Assembly: GCA_025024175.1 (NCBI GenBank)
Contig: QCXZ01000001.1
Coordinates: forward strand, 17,670,001 to 17,734,000
Length of the DNA stretch: 64,000 nucleotides
Direction: 5' to 3'
DNA from: Rhyzopertha dominica
Lineage: Eukaryota; Arthropoda; Insecta; Coleoptera; Bostrichidae
In this document: positions 52,101 through 61,608 of the stretch, piece by piece
How positions within the stretch are numbered: the stretch's first letter is position 1
Layout of the letters: every line of letters starts with the position of its first letter
Notes under the pieces: generated by a model
The model's database searches: none
Seen by the model: the letters and a program-made list of their open reading frames with translations, nothing else
Told to the model about the DNA's origin: nothing
Position numbers and translations under genes: made by a program

Positions 52101-55100
52101 TTCTGGTGATGGTGTTTCTGGAGAAATTTTAGGACTAACATAAATATCTACATGGGGAGTTGTATTTAGAGTCATGGGTTTCGGCATACTAACTCTTTCA
52201 GAGCTTCTACCCAAAGACAAACTTTTTGATATATTTTGTACACCAGAGCTCCTATTGGGCCTCGAGAATGAATTTTTTCTAGACGGCACTCTGGATGAGG
52301 CAATACTTTTGCTAATGTTCATATCTGACACACTGTGGTGAATATTGTTGTTAACAGGAACTTTCTCAGACGTCTCCTTGCAGCTGCTTTGCCTCTGCAA
52401 GTTCATTTTGTACAGATTTTGAGATTGTGGCTTCTGAACAACAGGTAAAATATCCTCAGAGTCCTGTTTAGTACGTTTCCTCACATATACTTGCTCCAGA
52501 TTGGACTTTGATCGTGAATAGGATTTTGGACTTAAAACTGGTAGAGGCGGCGGTGGTGAAGGGCGTTGATTCAAGTTATTATCAAGGGACAGGGCTTCCA
52601 AGCTTTCTGAAGGCAGTTTTGTAAGTATTTGAGGTTCTATTGAAACGTGCGCTGCAATTATAAAAACATTTATAAAATTGCAAGTCAAAATATTAATTAA
52701 GGACAAAAATGAGTCATAAAATGACGATTAGATTTATAATTCAGACACTTGTGTTAAAAATAATTAAAACAAATACTGAATAAAATAATAAGTATATGAT
52801 ATGCAGTGATACAACTTCAACTTTTTGCCAAACGAGTCCAGTCGGATATGAATTGGTTCAAGTGTAAGTAAAATAGAGAACTTTACTTTGGACACAATTT
52901 TTTTTTTTTAAACCGAACTGAGAAATTTTTATGAATTTTATTGGATGTTTGGCAATATATTAACAACTTAACAACAACACTAAATAACAAAAATACATAA
53001 TAACACAAGCACAAAGGTTTGGCGCATTTGGGTGCAATCTCCCTTTCATTTTAGAAGTGCATTAATTCGTCGTGACATGGTTTGTACTAAGGTACTGTAG
53101 TATCCTAGTGTAAAACTATTCCAAATTTGGACAAGTTTAATTTTTAACTCATTAGCTGTGTGAACTGGGGTAGTTTTTTTTTCATTTCATGCCAGTGTCT
53201 CAATCGGAGACAAATCTCGACTACTTGATGGCCATTTTATCATGGGAATGTGATTTCCCTGAAACCATGTTGTTAAAGTTTTTCCTGCGCCGTCTTGTAA
53301 TACTCTTCTCCTGGCAACTGCAACTTTTCAATGGATGGCAATAATTCTTCCAAAATTGTTTTATACTTTGGGCATTTACAGTTCCAGCTGTCACTCGAAG
53401 GCACCCTACCCCATGTGTGGACATACACCCCCAAACCATGATAGATGCTGGAAATTTGACTTTCCTTGCCAAATAATCAGAGTTATATTCTTGACTCTGC
53501 CAACGAATAATCCTATTTCTGGAGTCTCTAACAAAGACTTCAAATCTTCAAATCCAGATTATAGAATCCCATTACGTTTGCACCCAGATTTTCGTTCATT
53601 TGCCCATAAGTGTCTGGCTTTCTCCTGTTTTTGTGTTAGCAAAGGTTTAAATTTTGCCTAAAGTACATTCAATAAAAAACATGACCGATTTTCTTTATAA
53701 AACCCATATCCCATTTTTTTTAAGATGCTGCAAGCATCTTTTGATAAACACATCTGTATCGCATTTCCCCACCTCGACGCCAGTTCTCTTGTTTTGTTAA
53801 TTTTCATCCCACTTTGCTATTTTTAAAACTACCAGATTTCACTTTAGTTGTTACATTAATTTCCTTTTTAAAAATCCTAATATTTCGCACCGTATACTNA
53901 GTAATTTTCAAATTTTTGGCAATATTGAAATACCATACATATGGGCACAAATTATGGATATTCTGAGATCTTCAGAAAGTGCTTTCCCACAAACCATTTT
54001 TAGGAAAATTTAATGTCTGACAGATACAATGCTGACATAGTGACGCCAACATAGCTTTGTTTTGTTTTGTTTCAACAAAAATGTGATTTTAGGCTAAATA
54101 CAGCCTATTACAATTTTGGGCCAATTCTAATGTGCCAAACATAGTTCCGTTTTGTGCTTATTTTTTTAACTGTAAACAGTACTTATGCAGTGCTGTTGTT
54201 AATTTGTTGCTAGTACTTGAAGTATCAAATATAATTAACCAAAACTTTTTAGTTTGTTTCCTTAAAATAAAATATTTGTCTAAAATACACTCATCTTTTA
54301 CTTTATGCTTCGGCCAATTCATAAGTGACTGGGCTCATACATACCTAAAATCTGGGGCTTTGTGGGTTCAATGATGGGCTCTGGTTCAGGTGACGGAGTT
54401 CTAGGTGGTGGAGTTCTAGATACTAAAACAATGAAAAGTATTTTACAAAACAATCATAACAAAAAAATACTCTATACAGCAAAAAAACCGACCACCCCAA
54501 AATGTATGAGGAAAGCAACAACATTTATTTAATTTATTGCTTCTTTTGGGTTGAAGAACAATCAAATTTAGTATAAACAGAAGCATCCAGGTAAATTAGT
54601 ACTGTATTAGACAATTACAACTAAAAAAGAAATTAAGTATGATTTAAAAATTTTAAAAAACAATCTAACGACTTGTATGTCTTCCTAGGGCCAAAATTAT
54701 GGCACTTAGATGTCTTGGCACTGAATTAATAAGACTAGTCATGTATATTTAAGGAATTTCCTCAAATTTTTCTTGGAGTGCTAGCCACAATTATGGAAGT
54801 GTCTCCGGCATGACGACGTCCTCGGATACGTCTCTATAGCTGATCTTAGAAGTGCTCTATTGAAATTAAATCCAGACTGCATGCCGGATAGTCAAGTTTT
54901 GCTATACCGACCTCCTCCATATAATCTGTAACTATCTGTGCAGTAAGCCATCTCCAATAAAATGAAAATACGGAACAACAGCTTGTTGAAGAAAGTTTTC
55001 ATATACCTTAAAGTTCCATATTCCACAACAAAGAGCTCAGTACGAGTTTCTGTAGAGAACCACTGTTGAAAGATGAATGAATGTTCCCCTTGTTTTCTCT

Positions 55101-58100
55101 ATACCTTTTCTTGACCATCCAGAGAAAGGACACAGATCCATCACTCGTCAGTGATGAGAACTCTGCTCCATTACTGTGCAGTCCAAGGAAAGTGCAGTCA
55201 CACCCATCGATGACGTGGTAATAACAGTGGTCCACCGGCAGGTGTTCTCAATCTGTCTAATCTGTTGGAGTTGAACTGCTGTTGATCTGCATTCTCTTAA
55301 TGTGGCGAGCACAAGAAAACGATCAACAGCGGTTGTTGTTCTTCTTTTTCCTGATCCAGATAGTCTCTTAAACCCACCTGTTTCCACATACCGATTCCAT
55401 GCATCCTGCATGGTAGGACGGGGTATTTGCAGACTACAAGATACACATCACTGACCATCTTCAATCAGTTCAACAGTCGGGAAGCTTGTGCAACTCTTAA
55501 GGACAATGTTTATATTTTTAAGCTTAGCAAAGCTGTCAAACTTTAATCCAAAACAAATACGCATCAGCTTATTTGTTTTGTAGAATGGACAAAGGACAAG
55601 AAATACTGAAGTCTGCTTTTTGTGAATATGATTGTCGTACTTAAAAAAGAATATCAAGGCTAAAAATAGAAAAGGTAGATGCATATCGGATACACTCAAC
55701 ATACTCTTCAATACAATGAATTAAATAAATTTACTATATATGCAGACATTTTACAAATAAATAGACAATCATAACAAAAACTAAGGTGGTCGTTTTTTCT
55801 TGCCAGTGAATGTACATACAAACTTATCCTAACTTACCCTAAACTTAAGAAATTTAAATCTTACGAATTTCTGCAAACATGTAAACATTATTCTTACCAG
55901 CATCTTGGGAAACTTTCATAAATTAAATCACGACTTATATTAGACCGTACCTATTATAATGAGAATCACATTCAACAAATTTATTTTAAACATGAAGAGA
56001 GGTCAATGGTTCATAACAAAACGACACACTTAAATGATAAGACCATGGGAAAGTTGNCCAAAAGATAAATAACATAATAAGTGAACTCTTATATTTAAAA
56101 AGGATATACATGCACTAACACTTTGAGGTCAAACATCTATGACAATATCAGCCGCTACAGAAAACTTTGTGCAAAATCAATTCAGCAAACAAATTCAAGT
56201 TCATTCCAAATGATATAAATTTTGAATTTATCTAAATTAGTTATGATTCCCAGTCAAAAAAGCTTTTGGTTAATATAATACAAAACACTTGCATATCATG
56301 GTTCGTAGTCAAAAATGGCATTTTGTTTGATACAAGCTCTTGATTTTTGGAATAGGTACAGAACCTGGTTTCTACCTACAATACAATATTAGTGGCAGCG
56401 AACAAGTTTGACACAGAAAAATTAAAGTGAATCATTATTAGAAATAAGAAAAAACTCTGATGCTTCAAAAAGACCAATGACATACTGAAGTAACAAAAAA
56501 ACTTGGACAATTATTGAGATTTACAAAGGGATTTATACACTAGACAAAGTAATTTTTTGTGAAAAGCACAAAATGCCACTTTTATCGAGTAATTGCTCTT
56601 CCCATTACCACGGCCATTCAAGTGGTCTTTTTTTCAATTTCATTTAAACTGCAACCAATGAATTAAGGGATAATATGCTCAACAGTATATGCTCCCGCTA
56701 TCTGTTTAGAACAACAAAATATTAATTTACAGATCTTATGTAAATAGCAAACAAAAATACCACTTCTTAATAAACAGTTGACGCCATCTAACGGATCAAT
56801 CCAACATTACCGGCTCTGAGTAGTTTTGTTAGCAGCGTCGTTGTTCATATCTACAATCCACATTTTAACTGTTAAATATCTGATATCAACAGAGCATTCG
56901 ATCGATAATCAGCATTTTGGCTTTTCGGTAAGGTGCCTAAATTTCTTGTGTGGTGTTGAGCAATCTTCATACACAAAGACACGTTTTATGTTGTCTGGCG
57001 TCATATAACCTCAAAATTGTTGCAGGAGTGAATCAATAAAAGTAATGCTTTCTGCTGTGTATCGGGATGCTTGTCTAATAATGTGTAGCTACCGAACATT
57101 TTACAAGCTCATATTAAGAGGCCGGTCCTCTTTTATTGCTTGATCACTCAAAGTCAACTGAATATACTTTAAGGGCAGTCATTTTAAGTAGGTACACATA
57201 GAACAAGAAATGTCACGATGTCATGATAACTTTCTTAAATTTTGGCGGGAGGCTACTGACATTACCCAGAGTGGGTAGTTGCAGCTACTGTCACGGCGGC
57301 GCTGCGATCTTAAATTGAAACGCCTATCAGTAATTTTACACAGAAGTAATCTACACATTGTTTAGCAACTTGTAAAATAAACATGTTTACTTACATCCTT
57401 GTCCTTTGAAAATTTCGTTGTAATCTGTCAGATTCGTAATGTCTGCTGAAGGCTCTTCTTCAGGGTCAGTACCAGACGTACTCTCCTCGATAGTTTTTAC
57501 ATCTATCGATGATCTGTGTTTAAGGCTAGCTGGCCTCTCGGCCTTTGAAAAACTTTTTCTTATACCCTGATTAGGAATGAAAGGGCTTGGAGGATTATCC
57601 AATGTGGGACTGCCGAATGGCTGGATTTTCTTTAAATCTACTAAGTAAACCATGACATTTGTCATGTTGTATGAAGCACCAATCTGAAAAATAATTAATA
57701 TTAGGTACTAAATAGATCAAGCTGCTGATAATAAACATATATCCAATACAAAAATGTACCCTTGTGGGGATTTTAATAGCACATATTTATTCACTGATGT
57801 AATTCTTTTGCCAATATGTAATTATAGACAGATAACAGAGTGCCCAACAAGATGGGCCACCTCTTAGTGCAGACTGTATCAGATATTCTAGGTATAGTAC
57901 ATACTTATATTTGTTTCACACACACTCCTGTTGTTAGTTATAGTTGGAGTGATACATTCTGTCAATAAAACATAACCCAGCAATTATAACTTAGTAGCTT
58001 GTTTGGTCTATTAGATAATCACTATTTCTGCAACGGTACTGATGGTTGTTCATAAATCTAAGAAGGTATTTTACTGTTAAATCACTAGTTGTACAAGCTT

Positions 58101-60871
58101 TAAGTTGGATAATAAATTGGTACTAATTGAAATATTATATGATTTCAAATTATTGTAATTTACTATTCAATTCATTTTGTACGGTTTTAATATCCATTTG
58201 TAACATGTTTTATTATTGTTTATGATTAGTAACAGTTCCAGAAATAAGTTATATTGTAAGTTCAAATACACTCTTAATTCTTAACTAATTCTTAGAACAA
58301 AAATGATAACCTGTGGATTATAGCGCTATTATGATATATAGTAAACAAGCTTATCATTTCTCTTACAGATTATTAAAAAAAAACCTAAATCAACAGTAAC
58401 TGTAAAAAATCCATATAATCAATTGATGCTTAAATAAAACAGATAATGCAAGTCTGAAAAATTTAAGCAAACTATTACATGTTCTGCAGTTTAATTTGTA
58501 ATAGATTAGAAAAAAACCAATATGTCAAGCTTGCTTAAAATGAATAGTATAGGTAGGTATGTGGAGCCAAATTCTTTCAGTGGTATAAAAATTGCTTGTC
58601 TTCCAAATCTATTTTAGTCATATTTGTTAAAGTAATAGGAAGGTATATAATATGCAAATCAAATTTGAATTTTCAAAAGATGTAACTTATTAGGGCTAGT
58701 TCAACCTACAAGAAGCATATCATTTTTTATGCCATCTAGTAAAATCCCTCGAGAATTCTGTTCAGCATAGGGAAAGAAAGTCGCATGTCTTAGGTTGGCA
58801 ATTATTGTCAGAGTTATATAATAAAAACCATGAACCAAATTACAAATAAAACATAATTATGTGATATTTTATGAATTCTCGAATGCTATGTGACTTTTGC
58901 TGTCTTTGGTTGTGAAGATGACATCCCTTGATATTCCTATGCTTTCATTTCCTGTCACAATTCATTCATTATATTCCTTTACTGCCCTAACTAGTAGTAT
59001 AACTTAGCACTGTACAATATGCAATGCTACTTCAAAAAAAATTGAAAAGCTTGAGGTTCTATTTTGCATTTATCATGTTTACACCATGATGATCATGTAA
59101 ATTTCAAACCACCATGGTATCCCAAAGGTCACACCTCCTTGCTAATTATTTAATGTTGAACAACCTATACATTACCATTGTATGCATTAGCACAGTTCTT
59201 ATTAGTATTAGTTATTATGTAAATATATCTTGATGAGGATCTTTAATAAATTTCCCCTAGCCCATTCTTTAATAATTAGATAAAACTGGTCACATTCATA
59301 AGTATGCAACCATCAATAATAAAATAGCAAAATTATATCTGAACCCAAATATTGATAATTTGTATCGATAATTTTGCTCGATATTATATGTGGTATTGAA
59401 CCAGAAAGCCTGGTATCGATATTTGGTATCAGTAGCTCATGCTCATGGCACGATCGATGCATTAAACGTTAAAATATATACAATTGTAAACTGTATTGCA
59501 GCATGCATACTTATTGCCCTCTTGACTGTTGCTGACAGCATTTGTAAATTTAACCATACAATTTAAGGGAATTTATACCTAAAAACCGGCAAGCAAAAGT
59601 ATCGACAATACAAACGATACTTCAGTTATTTTTAGCAACCTTACATGTGGATGTTATCTTTATTTACAAACTTGCCTTCAGTTTTGACGCTATACAGGCA
59701 AGTATTAAGTATTAAGACAGAGCATTTACAAGGGGCTTTGTACATGCTTAAACTTGTTCCAACATGTTTGGCTCAATAATTTTACAACTTACTAATGCTG
59801 CAGAACAAATGATACCACACTTTAAGACACAAAAAATCCTTATAATAATATTTGTTTAAATAGATATCCTTAAGTTAACATCATAACACACTTTTCCAGT
59901 GCACATCATGAATGTGCAGTGAATACCAGTCTGGTCACTTTATTACATGTATATTGTACAAATACTCACCAACTTATTTTCAAAAGTTGAAATATCGCAA
60001 ATTTTTCCCCAGTTCACAGGCACAGAATCGAACTGTCTATTTGGTTCCCATCCAACAACTTTCAAATAATCTCTGACCCCAGCAAAGAGACACTCGCCTC
60101 CTGGACTAAACCACAAGGAACGTATAACACCCAGGTCACGCTCACTCGACACTAAATCAAATTTTTCCAAATCAAATATGTGCACAGCCCTATCGCTGCC
60201 ACCACTTGCTAGCAAAAATTCTCGTGGGTGGAATTCCACACTGGTCACTGCATTTATGTGGTTGGTGAATTCTTTTAGGACCCGACCAACTCGTAAATCC
60301 CATATTTTGATAGTAGTATCTTCACCGCCTGTAGCTACCCACTGACCATCAGGACTGAACTTAATACTGTTTACGGTGGACTTATGGCCATTGTAGGTGT
60401 AGATGCAGCCTTTTCTCCGACAATCCCAAATCTTTATGGAGCTGTCTACACTGCCTGATGCCAGGAAGTCTCCATACGGATGAAAATCTATGCACCTGAT
60501 GGCGCATTTGTGACCATTCAGTGTTCTCACCAACCTTGCAGCCTCCAGGTCCCAAACTTTAAGGGCTCCTGCTCGTGAACCAGCACAAACGAGCTCTTCC
60601 AGATGATTGAACTGTACACATTCAACGGGTGTCGTGTGTCCACTCAAACTCATAAAACAACCTTGCTTGCCAACAGCCCAAAGGTTTACTTTTTTATCGT
60701 CACCGCCTGTCACCATCACTCGGCCAGATTTGTGGCCCAAAGCGAGGCAGTTGACCTGAGCCGAATGAGCCTCGAATTCCTCTGTGAAAGCAATACCCCA
60801 TCCATTACTGTATTCAAATAAACGGCACGATACTTACGTAATTTCCATGATCGTTTCATTACTGCTGCCAT
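39868..60871 (-). CDS. KATNB1: Katanin p80 WD40 subunit B1 (whole gene, eight coding exons)
   Basis: Coding exons on the - strand: 60838..60871, 59970..60781, 57395..57683, 54345..54422, 52038..52651, 49576..49817, 49442..49516, 39868..40126. All introns are GT-AG and the phases join to 2403 nt, that is 800 residues plus stop. Katanin p80 is the targeting and regulatory partner of the p60 AAA ATPase; the complex severs microtubules at centrosomes, spindle poles and in cilia or neurites. The protein shows WD40 repeats (about residues 15-290), a conserved TDYNEIF motif, a Ser/Pro-rich linker and the con80 domain that binds p60 (about 620-795). It is longer than the human protein (655 aa) because of the linker. 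No stop or frameshift was found, so it is probably functional. Alternative first exons cannot be excluded. Confidence 0.93.
40127..41033. other. KATNB1 intron 7, 3' part
   Basis: The + strand segment TTATTTTTAACGGAACATCCTG near 40300 resembles an insect repeat end of the 'ACAGG(G/A)TGTTCC' type. Nothing else recognised. Confidence 0.3.
41034..41835. repeat. Interspersed repeat with GATACTTTT minisatellite-like stretch
   Basis: CTGGCAAGCAAAAG...TTTTTAGCAACC (41034..41095) recurs in intron 2 at 59585..59645. At 41637..41795, degenerate CGATACTTT units repeat about ten times. The right edge holds GTGACACCCTGTAT (about 41813), a common insect transposon terminus form. Probably one decayed element; the superfamily is unknown. 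Confidence 0.4.
42180..42640. promoter_or_regulatory. GC-elevated island inside intron 7
   Basis: Noticeably richer in CpG and GC than its surroundings, and open on both strands for 60-97 codons, but with no domain or splice pattern I trust. It may be an intronic regulatory element, a decayed repeat or an unrecognised exon. Confidence 0.2.
42641..44691. other. KATNB1 intron 7, central part
   Basis: AT-rich intronic sequence with nothing recognised. Confidence 0.4.
44692..44958. mobile_element. Short foldback MITE with about 90-bp arms
   Basis: The left arm, including ATAAAGGGGCATATAATA and AGCAGGGGTGTG (about 44692..44782), pairs with the right arm CACACCCCTGCT...TATTATATGCCCCTTTAT (about 44864..44958). 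Pairing is strongest inside and weakens outward. The loop holds a G-rich tract (GGGTGGGGTGGGGGG, about 44800..44814). Ends and target duplication are not resolved. Confidence 0.65.
44959..46540. other. KATNB1 intron 7
   Basis: Only a short imperfect inverted repeat around GTGGGTT...AACCCAC at about 46064..46133. Nothing else recognised. Confidence 0.35.
46541..46590 (-). ncRNA. Hammerhead ribozyme-like motif
   Basis: On the - strand the order is CTGATGA (rc of 46572..46578), a GCC...GGC stem II with a 13-nt loop, then GAAAC (rc of 46547..46551) followed by GTC. CUGAUGA and GAAA are the conserved halves of the hammerhead catalytic core. Such motifs are known in Penelope-like elements and retrozymes, and a Penelope-like remnant is present elsewhere in this window. 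Stem III is minimal or absent, and self-cleavage is untested. Confidence 0.5.
46591..47099. other. KATNB1 intron 7, upstream of the piggyBac fossil
   Basis: Nothing recognised; it may hold the decayed 5' part of the piggyBac copy. Confidence 0.3.
47100..48030 (+). pseudogene. piggyBac-type transposase fossil
   Basis: The open part at 47194..47487 shows a run [20 protein letters not shown], then [24 protein letters not shown], matching the piggyBac 'F..lft.el...iv.eTN.ya' and 'ei..FlGi.l.MGi.klP.yrdYW' blocks. After frameshifts come ERFSWLE.YL...DNF, then [19 protein letters not shown], matching 'KGR..lrqYmP.KP.kwGiK', and later a VV..L segment. Several stops and frameshifts mean no active enzyme. 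Lies opposite to the host gene, in intron 7. TTAA-flanked ends were not located. Confidence 0.75.
48031..49441. other. KATNB1 intron 7, 5' part
   Basis: A short (TA)n run lies near 48218..48232. No other feature recognised. Confidence 0.4.
49442..49516 (-). CDS. KATNB1: KATNB1 exon 7 (75-nt microexon-like, con80)
   Basis: It reads [20 protein letters not shown], then SKFE, matching '[24 protein letters not shown]'. Acceptor ...CTAG before TTCACTG, donor GTAAGT (rc of 49436..49441). Both sides are phase 2. It is too short to be seen as an open frame; the protein match identifies it. Confidence 0.9.
49576..49817 (-). CDS. KATNB1: KATNB1 exon 6 (start of con80 domain)
   Basis: The acceptor AAATTTTGCAG precedes KTYQTYGG; the exon then gives [20 protein letters not shown] and [18 protein letters not shown], matching 'IRKGHDTMCVVLTSR' and 'AVAINDLSVVVDLLNIVN' of vertebrate con80. 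Donor GTAAGT (rc of 49570..49575), phase 2. The next intron is 59 bp. Confidence 0.92.
49818..51187. other. KATNB1 intron 5, 3' part
   Basis: AT-rich intronic sequence with nothing recognised. Confidence 0.4.
51188..51301. repeat. Inverted pair of hammerhead-like stem motifs
   Basis: GGCAGCTAAGCTGCCATCTT (51188..51207, continuing CAGT) is the inverse of ACTGAAGATGGCAGCTTAGC (51281..51300). Each contains CTGAAGA followed by a strong GGCAGC...GCTGCC hairpin or its eroded form, as in degenerate hammerhead-type decorations of Penelope-like repeats. The GAAAC half is mutated (GTAAT or AAAAT), so cleavage is not expected. Confidence 0.45.
51420..51790 (+). pseudogene. Possible LINE 3'-region fragment
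   Basis: On the + strand, [16 protein letters not shown]...MAKLAKLYL resembles the 'wlGHv.RM...r..k.vl' C-terminal block of LINE ORF2, followed at the expected distance by [11 protein letters not shown], resembling 'ardR..Wr.l'. Stops interrupt it. Intron 5 of KATNB1, opposite strand to the gene. Confidence 0.4.
52038..52651 (-). CDS. KATNB1: KATNB1 exon 5 (Ser/Pro-rich linker)
   Basis: This 614-nt exon encodes residues 405-609: low-complexity, Ser/Pro/Asn-rich, with [13 protein letters not shown] and many Arg-Ser pairs. It ends [11 protein letters not shown], matching the human 'PIGLKASDFLP' that leads into con80. Acceptor ATAATTGCAG, donor GTAAGT (rc of 52032..52037). This exon accounts for most of the extra length over the human protein and has many possible phosphorylation sites. 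Confidence 0.9.
52886..54141 (-). pseudogene. Tc1-type transposon copy in KATNB1 intron 4
   Basis: On the - strand, [19 protein letters not shown] matches the Tc1 block 'SVMVWG.fs..G.G.l', then [10 protein letters not shown] and, after frame changes, [20 protein letters not shown] and DLSPIETLA, matching 'WF..n.I..l.WP..SPDLNPIE.lW'. MSRRINALL corresponds to 'MprRi.avi'. Flanking TA dinucleotides and the similar ends CTTTGGACACA and GTTTGGCACA (other side, reversed) bound a 1.26-kb unit, typical for Tc1. Stops show it is inactive. It fills most of the 1.7-kb intron. Confidence 0.75.
54345..54422 (-). CDS. KATNB1: KATNB1 exon 4 (Pro-rich linker)
   Basis: This 78-nt exon encodes [15 protein letters not shown] and further Pro-rich residues, aligned with 'SISRTPPRRSEP' of vertebrate p80. 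Acceptor GTTTTAG, donor GTATGT. Its length, a multiple of three, keeps phase 1 on both sides, so skipping it would preserve the frame. Confidence 0.8.
   Translation of the reverse strand, partial: YLELHHLELRHLNQSPSLNPQSPRF
54477..55808 (-). pseudogene. Second, unrelated Tc1-type transposon copy in KATNB1 intron 3
   Basis: On the - strand an N-terminal helix-turn-helix-type segment [20 protein letters not shown], then [14 protein letters not shown], matches Tc1 'w.Ry.eTGs..rrpGsGRprkTt..dDRfl...alr'. Later come LITDESRICL (catalytic 'fSDES'), [11 protein letters not shown] and a terminal [20 protein letters not shown], then [14 protein letters not shown]. Frameshifts break it. The ends CAGCAAAAAAACCGACCACC (54477) and the inverse of GGTGGTCGTTTTTTCTTGCC (to 55808) form inverted repeats of about 25 bp. 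Length 1.33 kb. Confidence 0.8.
55809..57394. other. KATNB1 intron 3, remainder
   Basis: Nothing recognised; a less AT-rich patch near 57240..57320 holds GGCGGCGCTGCGATC. Confidence 0.4.
57395..57683 (-). CDS. KATNB1: KATNB1 exon 3 (end of propeller, DYNEIF motif)
   Basis: The acceptor ATTTTTCAG precedes [17 protein letters not shown], which parallels 'IGVAFSQSNVSSYVVDL' of vertebrate p80. The exon runs through a Ser/Pro-rich piece to [11 protein letters not shown], matching the conserved 'EDYNEIF' element. Donor GTAAGT (rc of 57389..57394), phase 1. Confidence 0.9.
57684..59969. other. KATNB1 intron 2
   Basis: 2.3 kb of AT-rich sequence. From about 59340 it contains a repeat with TATCGATA-type motifs (see 59585..59680). 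Confidence 0.5.
59585..59680. repeat. Second copy of the CGGCAAGCAAAAG repeat
   Basis: CGGCAAGCAAAAGTATCGAC...TTTTTAGCAACC matches 41034..41095 in intron 7. Upstream at 59350..59430 are TATCGATA-rich motifs, as also seen near 40995 in the other copy. Confidence 0.5.
59970..60781 (-). CDS. KATNB1: KATNB1 exon 2 (WD40 propeller)
   Basis: This 812-nt exon encodes residues 12-282, nearly the whole beta-propeller. Repeats end in the typical W-D or equivalent: [61 protein letters not shown]. The repeat beginnings (GHTTPV, GHKCAI, GHKSTV, NHINAV) keep the GH signature except the last, where Gly is replaced by Asn. VGWEP and PVNWGK are katanin p80 signatures. The acceptor is CTTTCACAG and the donor GTGAGT. 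It ends on a codon boundary. Confidence 0.95.
60838..60871 (-). CDS. KATNB1: KATNB1 exon 1 (start codon)
   Basis: ATG at 60871..60869 begins [11 protein letters not shown], comparable to the human start ...TKTAWKLQEI. GTAAGT (rc of 60832..60837) is the donor, splitting the Gln codon after its first base. The following intron is only 56 bp. Confidence 0.85.
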
Positions 60872-61608
60872 TATATTGAAGAACACTTAGTTGCAGTTGG
60901 TTAGAAATGTTTTAACTTTATAAATACGCGCATTTTTTGTTGCCTCTGAAAATATCTGCCTACACGATTCGCGGATCACATCTTTTGCACGATTGCAACA
61001 GTATATGTAAACACACAACAATAAACTTGACACAAATAATTTAAACAATCTTTCTCATCAACCTCAAATATTTCCTTGACATGCTTGACTTTACCTTTTA
61101 CGGTTCTTTCTAAACCAAACCTAACACCGTCTGTAACGTCTAAAACTCTCCAGGAGCAGCCAGAAGATACCAAGTTACCAAGAATTTGACGAATATAAAC
61201 CCTACGTCAGCTGTACATAAAACCACAAAGTTTTCCCGTTTCTTGTGTTTTTGTTATAATTGTCTACATTTTACAGTTTCCTTTTTTGTTTCCCAGTAAN
61301 TGACATCTATTACCCTTGTTGCCATTTAACATTCTATAAACATTTACAACAGATCATGCAACATGAAACAGGACAAAATTTATTAAATCGTCCAATAAAA
61401 GGCAAGTAAAAATATTTGCCGCGGCAGAGAATAAATTTTTCACATTATCACAAATCAATTGAGATTTGGCAACGGCGACTGCGTCAACACGATGACTGAC
61501 AGCAATACACTGACACCTGACACTGACACACTGACAGAGTTCTATTCCATATCATCCAAGTCCATATCCATAAACTGGAGTTCTTGTTAAGAAATTAATT
61601 ATCAAGAA
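60872..61608. promoter_or_regulatory. Divergent promoter region of KATNB1 and MPDU1
   Basis: 737 bp separate the two start codons, so both 5' UTRs and promoters must lie here. No TATA box at a convincing position was found. A short direct repeat of CTGACA/ACTGACAC units occupies about 61494..61538. A 65-codon - strand open stretch (61173..60976) crosses it but has no recognisable homology. Confidence 0.5.

Noticed and set aside
53335..53661. 108-codon + strand frame in intron 4
   Set aside because: It is antisense to the Tc1 transposase fossil.
60976..61173. 65-codon - strand open frame between KATNB1 and MPDU1
   Set aside because: It has no recognisable homology and no clear splice links, and it lies in the shared promoter/UTR region.
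61494..61538. Possible CRISPR-like or functional tandem array of CTGACA
   Set aside because: The units are 6-8 bp without spacers; it is simple-sequence repetition.
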